DNA of 64,000 bases from Amphibalanus amphitrite (Eukaryota; Arthropoda; Thecostraca; Balanomorpha; Balanidae): positions 186,001 to 250,000 of the forward strand of contig NW_024882210.1 of the NCBI RefSeq assembly GCF_019059575.1, written 5' to 3'. Of this stretch, positions 53,256-64,000 are shown piece by piece. Under the pieces are notes generated by a model that was given only the letters and a program-made list of their open reading frames with translations, was not told where the DNA came from and did not search any database. Within the stretch, counting starts at the first letter, position 1, and each line of letters starts with the position of its first letter. Made by a program: the position numbers and the translations under genes.

Positions 53256-54138
53256 AACGGCCGTTCCTCCGGTGCCTCAATGGGAGCAGACGTGCCGCCC
53301 TTGCACGCATGCCTAGCTCGCGCCAAAAAAACGGCGCGACCACTGCTGTTCGGAATGAGCGGCATCAATGGACGAACTGGCCCAGGTCACCCATGCTATC
53401 GGCTGGACCGGGTCGCGCCGGTCTAGCTAACCGGGCTGCAGTGCCGTCTCACGTCTCTGGCTGAACCGTCGGGCTGTCATTTTTGCCCCATACGACTACG
53501 ACAGACTTTTGATAAACTATATGTAGGTCACCACAAAACGCATCCTGTGGTTTCTAGGTACATATAGGTATAAATGTATGGCGCTGTCGGCGACGGTCAA
53601 GCTCCGCTTGCGCTGAAGACCTGTCGCGGGATTGTGCACCACCGGTCACTTATTGTTCTCATTCACCAGTCGGTCACCACCCCGAGTCCCACCGACACCC
53701 GAGGCGGCTGGTTTCCCGCCGACCACCGTCCGCCGTCTCCGTCCCGGGCGGGTGAACGGGCGCCGGCCCCATAAATCGACACACACCCGCTCGGCGCGCG
53801 CTAACAAGTCGCCTCCCTGGCACCGGTCGGGCCCGCGTGCTTAATCACGCCTTATTGGAGCTCATTAGTGGCTATCTCTCTATCTGAGGCCGGTCCACCA
53901 CGGGCAGGGTAGGAAGGCTGGTGTTGTTATTTGGTCGGCCAGCAGGACCGGTGTTCTCCAAAAATGGAATAGCAGTAGATATTTGTTCGTTTTCGCCTTA
54001 TTGTGGTCCAGGTATCGTGAGACGTGATTAGTGTCAACCTGTCCGTTTTGATACGTGTGCTCGATAGTACAGCAAACTTCGTTCAAGGCGAAGACGAATT
54101 TCAAGAAGCACTGACCAAGGCGAATAATGGTCTGACTC
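53253..54138. other. No gene recognised
   Basis: A mixture of GC-rich sequence (53640-53850) and unique sequence without coding signal. Confidence 0.4.
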
Positions 54139-54144
54139 TATGTA

Positions 54145-56105
54145 GTAGGGTGTCTCGAAAGTGGGGTCAAAAAATTAATTCACTTCCTATAGCAAAAACC
54201 ACTTGCATCTAGCCTTATTATGACATGAAATGATGATTAAAAAATTTTCATTTAATGTTCAGAACCAGCGCACCTCGTCTATCGTAACCCTTTCCTGACA
54301 ATTTCAGGCGTTGCAGTCTCCATAGACTTTCTTCGTTGTTATTTTCACGTAAACTGTATAAATGCGTTCTCGCTTCAGCTTGCGATCTTTCAACGAATCA
54401 ATACATTTGTTGCATAAACATTTACTAAAGCACTTTCCTAGCCCAACATATCCAAAAATTGCCAACCTGAGTGATACTCATCCTGCTGACAGTAGGTTAT
54501 GCTAAAAGCTAATATCCATGTCGCTGACTAGGTAAAATGCAGTAAGAATGCCAACACACATGATAGGCGGCGTTTTCTACGTTTCTGTCTTGCTCTTGAG
54601 CGCACTCCATTCCATTTTTTTTTTTTGTCCGGATAAGTGGGAGGTCGAGCCTTGACTTCGCACGGCTGACATTGATATCGGCCGTCATGGCCGACACGCT
54701 TCTGCGACACTCTTCTGCGCTAGCAGCATTCCTCTGCTTCAGGAATCATCGGAGAACATCGCTTCTCCATGGAAGCTGCGTGCGAGGAAGACTGGCGCCG
54801 ATCCAGATTTGTTTTTTTTTTGGGGGGGGGCAACTCATGCAGGAGCCAAACCTAGCGTACCACCAAATCCTATTTTCTCATCGGATTTAGGCCACTTATT
54901 TTTCGTCACAGCCCTGACACGATGAACATTTTTTCACTTAAAAAAAAAATGTAGAAATGGTAACCCACCCGACTCATGCCTTTATATCACTTTGTAAACA
55001 CTTCACATTGCTTTTGTCGACCAGTTCACCCGCTCCGGGTCGGTGCTTGGCGCAACCTTTGCGGGCCGGGAGGTGGTAAAACACCCCCTGTTTAACTCGG
55101 CTCCTGGGCCACGCACTGATTGAACTATGTTTCATTATCGTTTGTGGGAGGGGGCAAACAGGCCACTTTAGGCCTTTGAGGCCGCATACTGCTTGGTATG
55201 ACCGCATACTGCAGCCCTAAATGCAGTATGCGGCCAAACCTTTGAGGCCGCATACTGCATAGCCCTAAATGCCCCCTCCCTGCAGATCCGCCAGTGTAAG
55301 AGACCATTGGAGCTGGAGGAAGGTCTGCTAGGTGGACATTCAGGACCGGGACCACGGTCTGGTTACGGGTACTTGGACCGGGCTTTGCCATGGCCTGAGA
55401 ATGAATGAGGAACTTCACCACCAATGCATACATCGACTGTCGACACCATCACGAGAGTTAAATCAACACTGGCGGCCGCAGCCCCTCGAGGTGAAACTCA
55501 CCAAGCCTCCAGGCGGCAGCGGGCGTCGTTCACGTCCTCGCCAAGTGGCAAGTAGGCTCTGGACACGAGACGGCTCACAATTGTGGCTTGGGTACTATGA
55601 TTATGGGGTTAGAGCAGACAAAAGTTATCACTGTGCTGCTGCCGCGGTTGGGCTCGAGGGGCTCGAGTGTCGACTAGGCGTCCTAGCGTGTCTGGTCCGA
55701 GTTCCAACTGAGATTATGGGCTGGTGCCGGACGTGGTTTGTCCAGAGTTTAGCTGCGCTGAAGCGAAGGTCGCATTACAGGCGTGACTTTAAAAAGTGTA
55801 TCGACAACGTCTACACTAAATAAAGTCAATTAACTACCGACCTGAAACTACGATTAAACTCTTTACCCACGAACTCTGCCTGAGACTTCCGTGAAAACCG
55901 CCGTATTATTACTGCCACTAGCACCAAGCAAAACCAATGGAGACTGCAACGCCCGAAGAGTAGGTGCAAGCTTTTGGAAATCGCGACTGCGCTTGTTGAA
56001 GACAATGGCTCATAATTTTTTAATTGCGATTTTCGAAACCAGCAGACTCGATTGCAAATGTTTTGGACTATAGGCATGTCAACTTTATTTTTCGAGACAC
56101 CCTAC
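54145..56105. mobile_element. Mariner-like element, degenerate
   Basis: The left end GTAGGGTGTCTCGAAA and the complementary right end TTTCGAGACACCCTAC are flanked by TATGTA (54139-54144 and 56106-56111), which includes the TA expected of Tc1/mariner. It is 1961 bp long. The only protein hint is a frame ending RRSHYRRDFKKCIDNVYTK near 55.8 kb, reminiscent of a transposase C-terminus. Inside are a hAT-family fragment (about 54.82-54.90 kb) and a palindromic cluster (55146-55281). Confidence 0.65.
55146..55281. repeat. Palindromic/duplicated cluster around ccgcatactgca
   Basis: The outer arms gggagggggca and tgccccctccc are inverted. Inside, cctttgaggccgcatactgc occurs twice directly, and its core also occurs inverted. 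Confidence 0.75.
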
Positions 56106-56111
56106 TATGTA

Positions 56112-57997
56112 GGTATGTCATTCCTATCTACGAAGTGCGTGAACAGTAGTATTTCATTTATCCCTACAATAATTGGCACGATTTATAACCGATCTCTTTT
56201 TAGCCGCGCAGCAAATAATCATTACACTTTTTATCTTTATTATTTACGATCTTTTTATTTGTAGGTATATCGCGAGGAAGTCTGCCTACTCATACATTTT
56301 CAGTTAGTGAATTGGGAATTTGACGAAGAAAAACTTGATAGAAGATAATGAATAAAAAATTGAAAGCCTAGAACAGCTGCGACGGTAAGGACCCCATCAC
56401 GCCGTTGCTGGCATCCTTCTCCAAAAACGTGTAGAAACTAATTTGCAGAGGCATCTGAGACCTACTATTAAAACGCTCTAAATTAGTTCGGCTTCTCGAG
56501 CAAACCACAGGAATGGTTCCCGCGGCCGAGTAGGGCAGCTGGTGCCGGTGTTTTATGGCGGCACTCCGGCCGTGGCTCCCCTGTCCCGTGACCGGCTGTC
56601 GGGCGGACAGATACGTCTCACTCGGGCACGGACCGGCCTTGTGGCTCCCCAGCCGACGGCCGACACTCCATCGCCCAGGTTCATTAAACCGCCGTAAAGG
56701 GTTAAATAGTATCCGTGGACTAAATCACCTCATTTACCTGCTTTGGACAACACCATGCGGCAATCTATCGCCCGGTTGGACAGTTTTAAGGACTTGGGCC
56801 AGCTCGGAACAAAAGAAGTTTTACGGCCTGGAAAACAATATCGCTGGGCATGTGAGGGGACTCGTAAAACGGCTGGCCGCTGCCTGCGTTCCTGGAGATT
56901 CCGAGTCGAGGTCGGAACGGACGGTCTTCTCCCTTTACACAGCTGGTGGCGAGGACGGATCGATCTATAGACAGCCGGCGAATGGTACGAAAGAAGGCGT
57001 TTTTAGACGACTTAATATGTGTGGTATGTGCATATTATAATATATGACAATAACAGATACAGGCAACGATCAAAAATATAGTAAGCGAGGTTATATGATT
57101 CTAAGCGCATGAAACCCCATTCTTGCAATATAAAACCTCGAAAAGTGCGGTCCGTTCATATCGCTTGGTTTTAGAACAGTTTGATTAATGGAACAAAAAA
57201 CATTATACTCCCTTTGGCTTAGATGCGGAAATAACATATTACCGGAAGACGACACGTTTCAAACACGCACCATCCCCGCCCTGCTCCACCGCCCCTTCCC
57301 GCTGTCGGATCAACTGAAGACACCGAAGGAGCGTCGTGTTGACTCTCTCCCCGTCCCCTCCTCCTCAGGGGACCGGGAGCCGATGGGGAGGGGAAGGGGG
57401 CGTCTCCACAGCTGCTCGGCGGCGGCAAATCAGCCCTAATTGCCGCGCCGCCGCTGACCGCGTGCCGGTGTCGCCCGTCGTTCTCGACGATGGATGACCT
57501 CGCACATGTCGACGCGTCGTCACCTCTCATTAGAGCCCCCATCTGCGTCGGTGCCGGCGTCGACGCCGACAGCTGTCCACACACGGAGAGGGGAGGAGTG
57601 TTCGACCACCCGCTGGGCTGACCACCCGCTAACCGAGCGACCTACGGACAGTCGGCGCTGCAGGCCATCCGCTAACCGAGCGAGCGACGGAACAGTCGGG
57701 GCTGCAGTGGCCACTCGCTAGCCGAACTATACCTCAGGACCGACCGACAGACTGACCAACCAACGAACATATCGCCAGCCAAACTACAGACCACCCTCCA
57801 ACCAACTGACCGACCGACGGACAGACGGACCGACAAATTAACCGGTCAAAGGAACGACCGACTCAACGACAAGCAATTGAGCAGACCGACCAGCCACCGT
57901 AATCCGACCGCGTTTGGTCATGGTCTGTAGGCAAGTACCGCATGGTCGATCGTGGTCCATGAGCCAGTTTGTGCCACGTGGTCGACTGTGGTCCGTT
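56112..57997. other. No gene recognised; short tandem repeat of 43 bp
   Basis: GC-rich at 56550-56690 and 57260-57720. A unit starting ccgctaaccgagcgac is present at 57626 and 57669. No coding signal. Confidence 0.4.
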
Positions 57998-58005
57998 CTC
58001 CCACG

Positions 58006-58164
58006 CATAGGCGGCGGAACGGGGGGGGGGGGCACCGGGGCACCGTGCCCCCCTGGATTTTGCCATTTTAACATTAGACCTATGTGCGTTGCATGGAAAG
58101 AATGGGGCCAAAAGTCGGCAGTGCCCCCACCCCCTTAATTGAAGAAGGTGTTTCGCCGCTACTA
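58006..58164. mobile_element. Intact short hAT-type MITE, 159 bp
   Basis: The left end CATAGGCGGCGGAAC and right end GTTTCGCCGCTACTA are flanked by the 8-bp duplication CTCCCACG (57998-58005 and 58165-58172). Internal G- and C-tracts surround a conserved middle (taacattagacctatgtgcg). It is the reference copy for the split element at 12532 and the partial copy at 1. Confidence 0.85.
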
Positions 58165-58172
58165 CTCCCACG

Positions 58173-59204
58173 TGGTCCATGGAAAAGGGACAGCGGCAGG
58201 CCACGGCGAACCACATATGGTCCAGCATGGTCCATATGTGGTTCGCCGAGGTCTGATGCTGTCCCTGATCCACACCTCAATCCGAGTCGCTAAGACCCTC
58301 AGCCAAGCTCACAGGCGTCGGTTGGTTGGTGGTTACGTCTCCCCAATGCAATGTAAGCCCGCTGTCACTCTCTGTATTCTCCAGAACTGAAGCGGTGTCA
58401 GTTGTCATTACACGTCACGCCGTTATAAGGTGGTCTAGAGCTGTCGCACCTACTGACTTACCGTCCACAGCATACGGTGGACCGCCCGGCCCGGCCTACC
58501 GTCCACAATGTTTAGTCCACCCATCCGGGCTGTGTGATCCACAGAGGTCACTTAGCCGGGCTGTGAGTCCACAGCCGCTTCCCAGCCCTGCTTGGCGACC
58601 ACTGCCACCGGTCAGCCGTACTTATACCAAACCGTCCACACCCGGCAGCCAGCGAGGAGTGGTCAGTGGTCACCCAGCCAGGGCCCGCCGCCCACAGCGA
58701 CCGACCAGGCCGTGCGCCACCGACAGTCGTTAGCGTGTGCAGTCCTCATATTGGCTCGTGGCAAATAGACCCGGTGGATCCGATTAGCATCATGGACGAG
58801 CCAATTTGTCTCAAATGGACGCTGCATGGTGTTACACGGTGGTAATTAGAATAGATTAAAAGTGTATCACCTCATGCAATGTGTCGCAGCGAGCCAGCCA
58901 TAGAAATAAAGTGGCAGTTTGGGACGGCGCCATTACGGGTCGGTCATGGTATGAATGAACCTCTCCGAACATGGTTGAATACGGTTTTAAAGAGCGTACT
59001 TTTATGATTCAGACACGTTGAAATTATTGCACGTATTTACCGTAAGGACAGAGTTGAAATGTCATCTGAGTAGATACCGGTCACCAGAATCCACAGTCTG
59101 TCGTGTTTTAAAATAATCGCTCAAAGTCTTCCCTGAGGAGGGACCTTAAATCTTTGGACCTTGGAAAAGACTTTGGACGTCCAAAGTCAAATAATCATCC
59201 CTTC
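58173..59204. other. No gene recognised; contains a hairpin at 58204-58248
   Basis: The hairpin has exact 17-bp arms (cggcgaaccacatatgg and complement) and an 11-base loop. The rest is unique sequence without coding signal. Confidence 0.45.
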
Positions 59205-59208
59205 TTAA

Positions 59209-60428
59209 CCCGCGACCGCCTGGGGGGGGGGGTCGGATCCGACCCCCCTCGGTTTTTCTTGAATAACTTATGAACCGCTTACGCTATCGACTTGAAACTT
59301 GGCATACCTTATCCCCCATCAATTTGACGTTTTCTGTGCAATTTTTAAGAAAAAAATTCCAATTTTTTTAGATATATCGATTTTAGTGACGTAACTACAT
59401 GGCGTTTTCAGTCAAAAAGTGGTAAATGTTTAAAAAATCGCCAAAAATCAGGGTTTTGGAAGTTGCAAATTAAGGACATGAATAGACGCAGCTCAACGAG
59501 TTCTTTAAAATGGCTATCTCGGATTTTCCATAAAATGCGTTTTTTACCCCTAAAAATTTAAAAAACTACATTTTTTGGAAAACAGCTAATAAAATCCAAA
59601 ATTTTGAGAATTTCCAAAAAAAACGGAATATATGTTATAGAGCTCTATTAGAACATTAAATGTCCCAAATTTCAACTTTCTATCTTAATTTTTGACCCCC
59701 AAATTGTAAAAAATAGCTCCAATATGCATAGGGCATGGTGACGTCATAAGCATTTTCGTGAATTAGAGGCACTTCTGAGCATCGCATGTGAAAACAAATG
59801 GCACCACTAGATTCCTGGGACAAAGCTCGTCTGGAAAAGTGCATTTTTATGTCAAAAATAAAAAGTTGAAAAATTGAACTTTTTTCTTAGCCCTCGTTTA
59901 GTTATGTATGGTATAAACGATTTTTTTATGCTTTCAATGCACACTTATCACCAGCACAGTGACTTGGGGTCACATATAATCATTACCATCGGATTCGGCG
60001 TGAAAAATAAGCCATAAAGCATGTGTCGCACGCCCATGTAGCAGAAAGTGAAAACCGTGACCTTTCGTGACCTGACCTGACCTTGACCCGTACTTAGTAT
60101 GACCCCTATACGCACATGGTACCTTCACTAGGTCTTTGAGGTCATTTTTGGTGAGTTTCGAGCAGCAGCTGTCGATTCCGCTGTCCGTGAGCCTAATCAT
60201 GCAAAACCCCAGAATTTGACCTTTGACCTGACCTTGACCCAAAATTTGACCTCAATCTTAAAATCTTAAGAGTGCTTTGGGAAGGTCTCGTAGAGACCTT
60301 TCGAACGCCGCCTCGCGGGGCTCGATGCGACCATTGGTTCTCGAGATAACAGGGGGGGGGGGGAGGTCGGATCCGACCCCCCCCCCCGCGGCTGTCGTGG
60401 GTACGGAAATAGCCCAGGCGGTGCCGGG
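59209..60428. mobile_element. piggyBac-type element (TTAA) with G/C hairpin ends and DR1 site, 1220 bp
   Basis: TTAA at 59205-59208 and 60429-60432 flanks the TIRs CCCGCGACCGCCTGG and (complement) CCCGGCACCGCCTGG. Both ends contain the same palindrome GGTCGGATCCGACC (59231-59244 and 60365-60378) bordered by a G-tract and a C-tract. The interior carries AGGTCA half-sites at 60060-60260, including TGACCTTTGACCT at 60217-60229. No transposase. Confidence 0.85.
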
Positions 60429-60436
60429 TTAATTAA

Positions 60437-60944
60437 AGGAAAAGGGCCACCTTTAACATGGGGATTGAAACTGAGATAGCCATCTTGTAGCCCGTGACCG
60501 AAAACCTATCTGTTTACCTCCTTACGGCCGATTTCGGCCTCCATTCGTAGTTATCGGCAATTTTAAAAGAAAATACGCCAGGAATGCGTCCTTATCCCAG
60601 GAATGCGTTCTTATCCGACAATACAGCCACCCGCGGCGAGGCTTTGGTTTTTTACCAATCAGCTCCAACCAGCTCAGCTTTAACCAATCAGCTTATCTGA
60701 CACAATCCGACGAGTCTGTCTTCTGAACGCTGATTGGCTTGAGTGTGACGTCATCGCTATGCCATCATACAGTAGGTGCCGTAGAGAGTATCAACATAGT
60801 ACCAATATGTTAAATAGTTTTAAATACTTTTTCGCGAATTGTGCACTTCTGGCACCAGTTTTAAAAAGAAAATGAAAAATAATAATGTCAAAATGGAAAA
60901 CAACGATACCTATCTTCATATTTCACGAAGGTGGCCCTTTTCCT
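60437..60944. mobile_element. piggyBac-type MITE (TTAA), 508 bp
   Basis: TTAA at 60433-60436 and 60945-60948 flanks the TIR AGGAAAAGGGCCACCTT. It is related at the ends to the MITE at 15576-16073. It sits directly against the preceding element, so the junction reads TTAATTAA. Confidence 0.85.
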
Positions 60945-60948
60945 TTAA

Positions 60949-63900
60949 GCATCCTTGCTGTCCGATTGCACACTTAGTCTGATAAAATAGTGTCCATCAA
61001 AACAGCAAATGCGTCCCAGCTTCAGCCCGGATTCATTCAGTGAATGTCGATCTACAAAGCGCGCAAGTTCCGGTCACATTTTCCCTGTGTTCTGTGCCCC
61101 CCCCCACCCCCCGCTGTGCTTGTCGAGCTGAGCCTTCAGGTCAGGTCAGTGGTGGGTGACCTCCCTTTCCGAGAGCAGAAAAATGGGTTGGCAGGGCCAG
61201 GGTAGGATGCCGCCATCCTTCCTTCAGAATTCAGCTGGCACTTTCTGAAAGGAACTTCAAAAGTCTAATAATATGCTGCATTGCTTACACTTCAAGCTGG
61301 GGGATAAACTTCGGGGGCGGAGAAAATCTCAACTACCGCAGCCGGGGGCCTTTTTCGCCTGCTTGTCTAACTCCGTAAATAAGGGAGCTACGGAACCATA
61401 AGCGGTGCCAAACAAAACGTCTTAACGTGACGATTCTAAAGCACCCAATGACCCAACATCACGTGAGTTCAACATAAAACTTGACCTTTGCCAAACAAAT
61501 GTCATTCGACTAGACAAGATGACAAGATGAGTTGACAAGATGAATTGCTTAACAATATGAATGGGTTGGTGCTACTGCCGGAGCTCCAGGATCATTTTGT
61601 TGAAGTTATTAAAAAAACAACAACAACTAAAACCCAACTCGTGGTCGTTAACCTGACCTCTGACCTTCACCATTTTTCCTTTTTAACAAGGTCAAGCGCT
61701 ACACAGTCGTCCTCGCAATTTATCTCTATCTCTAAAGCTTTATTTTTGGCAGCTTTTTTAAGTTCACGTCTGTGACGCCAAAGTTTGCCGTGCAGGGGTC
61801 CAAAAAAATCGACCCTGTGACCTCATCAAGAGGGCTAGGTCCAATTTGTTTACTCCAGAAGATGTCAAGTTGGTGGGGAAAAGGCAGTGAAAAGTTTTTC
61901 TTTCCTATCCCTAACCGTTTGGGAGCTATCACTAATATTTCCCAGGGGAGAGGGGCGAAATCCCCCCCCCCCCCCCACCCGGTTCCGCGAGGGTTAAAGA
62001 CCAGTGCTATAGGAACTGATATGTAAATGTATATCACCATATATGTAGATCAAATACACCAAAACAGCAATGAAACGGCAATTGAAGTTAGAATAGTAAT
62101 AATTTACTCCTGGAAAATGGCCTGGTAGAGCCCATGGAGTAGGGTTCAGGGATAGCATTACATTATTACAACAGCGCCAGCAGTACTATTGTATCCCGGT
62201 GAATTATTTCTCATTTAATTTATCATAATAACGGCCATCAATCATTGCACTAAGCATACCATTCAGGGAAGAACAGGACTTCAGAGGCCTGTTGAGAGTC
62301 ATTGTCAATAGGCATGCAGCCGGCTACAATAAGTAATTGCGTCCATTTGATTTTGAAAAAATGACAAACAAGAACAAACTACATATAATTATAACCAGGC
62401 ATATGTCCACATCGCATCACGTCCTCGCATGGCCGGCGACCACACACATCCCTCTGACAATTACTAGAAACATCCTCAAAGTAAGAAACAAGCAAAACTG
62501 CTCCTTTTTTGTCAATCTGTCCAAGCGCTTAGCTTTTTTGAAAATCTTTCATCGATGTTGATATTTGCCTGAAAACAAAATGTCACCGGCTTCCTCGAAT
62601 AAATAATTCACGCTAAGATGAGGGACTTATAAGAGCCGGCAGCCGCTGCAACATACATACACTGGCAGATCCGGGGGGGGGGCCTTATGTAGGGGAAATG
62701 TCCTCGCTGTGGCGCCAGATTCCAGAAATTGACAAAAAATGCCTTTTTCGAGAACAAAAGGAAAACTAAACAACGTTTATGTGGTAAAGTTTGTTTTAAC
62801 TTGCACAGCAGTGAGCATTTAATCCGATGAGTTTTTAGAACATGAAGAAGCTCTTTTCGGGTACCTAACCGCCGCGACGTTCAAGACCACCTTTCAAGTT
62901 CCACCGTTCTTGTTTCCACTTGTTCTTGTTTCGTTCTTGTTTCCACCGTTCTTGTTTCCACCGTTCAAGACCACAAGACCACTGGATTCACCAGTGCTTA
63001 CATGCCTACCCAATTGGGCATTAACGAAAGTGCTGTGGGCTGTGACGGTGCTATGTAACAGCGCAACGTCAGTGGATCTTCAGTAGTCGCATGCCCGTGA
63101 CATTTTCTGCATTATCTGTAGGTTAATGGGTGCTGGAGTACATAAATACGCAATGGTCAAACAAATTGGCCGTGTATCGAAGCCAAAACAAACCGGGTAG
63201 AAGATGCATATGGTAAAGTTAATTTCCCTGAATTCGATTTCCCGCACTCTCATTATCGGGATTCCGAAGGCGTAGGCGGGGTAAAAGAGCGACGTCGCAT
63301 CGTTAGCTATGTGCATCAACGCTAGGACGGGTCTTTGCGATGTGCAACTTTACTGTATTCCATGAGTGCCTTTTGAATTCAATCACAAGGCATTCGCTTT
63401 TTCTCAATTAGCATACAATGCTGACATTACCACAAATTAGCAGGTCTAATTGAGACCTCACTAACATACCGCATGCCTAGTGTTTACTGAATAGATTAGC
63501 TTTTAGGTAGATAGCTACATAGATTAATGATCTCGCGATTCGAAGTCTGGCATGTGCCGTTCGGTTGCAAATGGTCGTGTTCCCAGAAGTTGGGCTGTTA
63601 AACAAGTCACACGACCTTCCGCGCGACTTAATCGGACACAGATAATGCTATTCTCCATTTATACAGGCAACGCTATTGAAAGCCGAAGTACTAATAAATG
63701 GAGGATTGTGTAAATTCCTGTAATAGCTATCGATAATCGATACATCTTTATCAGCCTATCAGATTCTTTCGGCAGGTTAACCGCCATTGCACTAAGAAAT
63801 TGAGCTGTTATTGAGGATAAATGAGGCACGTCCGATATTTCTTCAGCTGATGCAAAGCTTATTCTGTAATTATCCTAAGGCGGCTTATTTGATGTATCAG

Positions 63901-64000
63901 AGTGGATACTGGGTAGGCTTTTTTACCAGCGGGTGCAGCAGACTCCATCCCCTGACCCCTTGACTCACCGCTCGTGCCGGACCGCTGCGTGGCCCACGGC
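60949..64000. other. No gene recognised; element fragments
   Basis: A right end of a TTAA hairpin-type element lies at about 61955-61993 (C-tract, then GGTTCCGCGAGGG and TTAA at 61994-61997), with AGGTCA-like sites at 61650-61680. A fragment of the 11884 hAT family lies at about 62670-62840. Short tandem ccgttcttgtttcca copies occur at 62905-62965. The remainder is AT-rich unique sequence. Confidence 0.45.

Overview
The window is animal nuclear DNA with three complete, recognisable protein-coding genes in the middle (about 20.9-51.6 kb). The flanks are dominated by transposable elements. Codon use in the genes is strongly G/C-rich with abundant CpG, which fits an invertebrate without heavy gene-body methylation. 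An arthropod, possibly a crustacean, is my guess from overall impression, not a demonstrated assignment. No rRNA, tRNA or CRISPR was found.

Layout. At 1-20.9 kb there is no gene I can name. There are short CpG-rich blocks separated by AT-richer spacer, and a dense set of non-autonomous DNA transposons whose ends and target-site duplications (TSDs) can be read directly: hAT-type with 8-bp TSDs, piggyBac-type at TTAA, and one TA-flanked. At 20.97-29.1 kb (+) is LETM1, the mitochondrial inner-membrane cation/proton exchanger, in ten coding exons giving 741 aa. At 30.86-31.95 kb (-) is SEH1 (363 aa), with an intronless coding region. At 34.66-39.6 kb (-) is an apparently intact CR1-like LINE with a PHD-finger ORF1 and an endonuclease/reverse-transcriptase ORF2. 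Beside it is a 1.28-kb terminal-inverted-repeat (TIR) element, and both lie between the arms of an older inverted repeat. At 41.86-50.96 kb (+) is ELYS/AHCTF1 in two coding exons (2885 aa), the second 7.8 kb long with several expanded repeat modules. At 51.6-64 kb there is again no recognised gene: a 500-bp CT microsatellite, a mariner-like relic and further TTAA and hAT elements.

How the genes relate. SEH1 and ELYS both belong to the Y-complex (Nup107-160) module of the nuclear pore. ELYS brings that complex to chromatin, and SEH1 is a beta-propeller subunit. Here they are head-to-head neighbours, and their 10-kb separation is largely made of insertions. LETM1 is convergent with SEH1 and functionally unrelated.

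Most notable observations: five tandem copies of the LETM1 exon-5 acceptor, all in one open frame; hAT-type elements whose ends carry expanded penta- or hexanucleotide arrays; TTAA elements ending in G-tract/C-tract hairpins and carrying dense nuclear-receptor half-sites, including perfect DR1 sites; and the SEH1-ELYS pair with its nested insertions.
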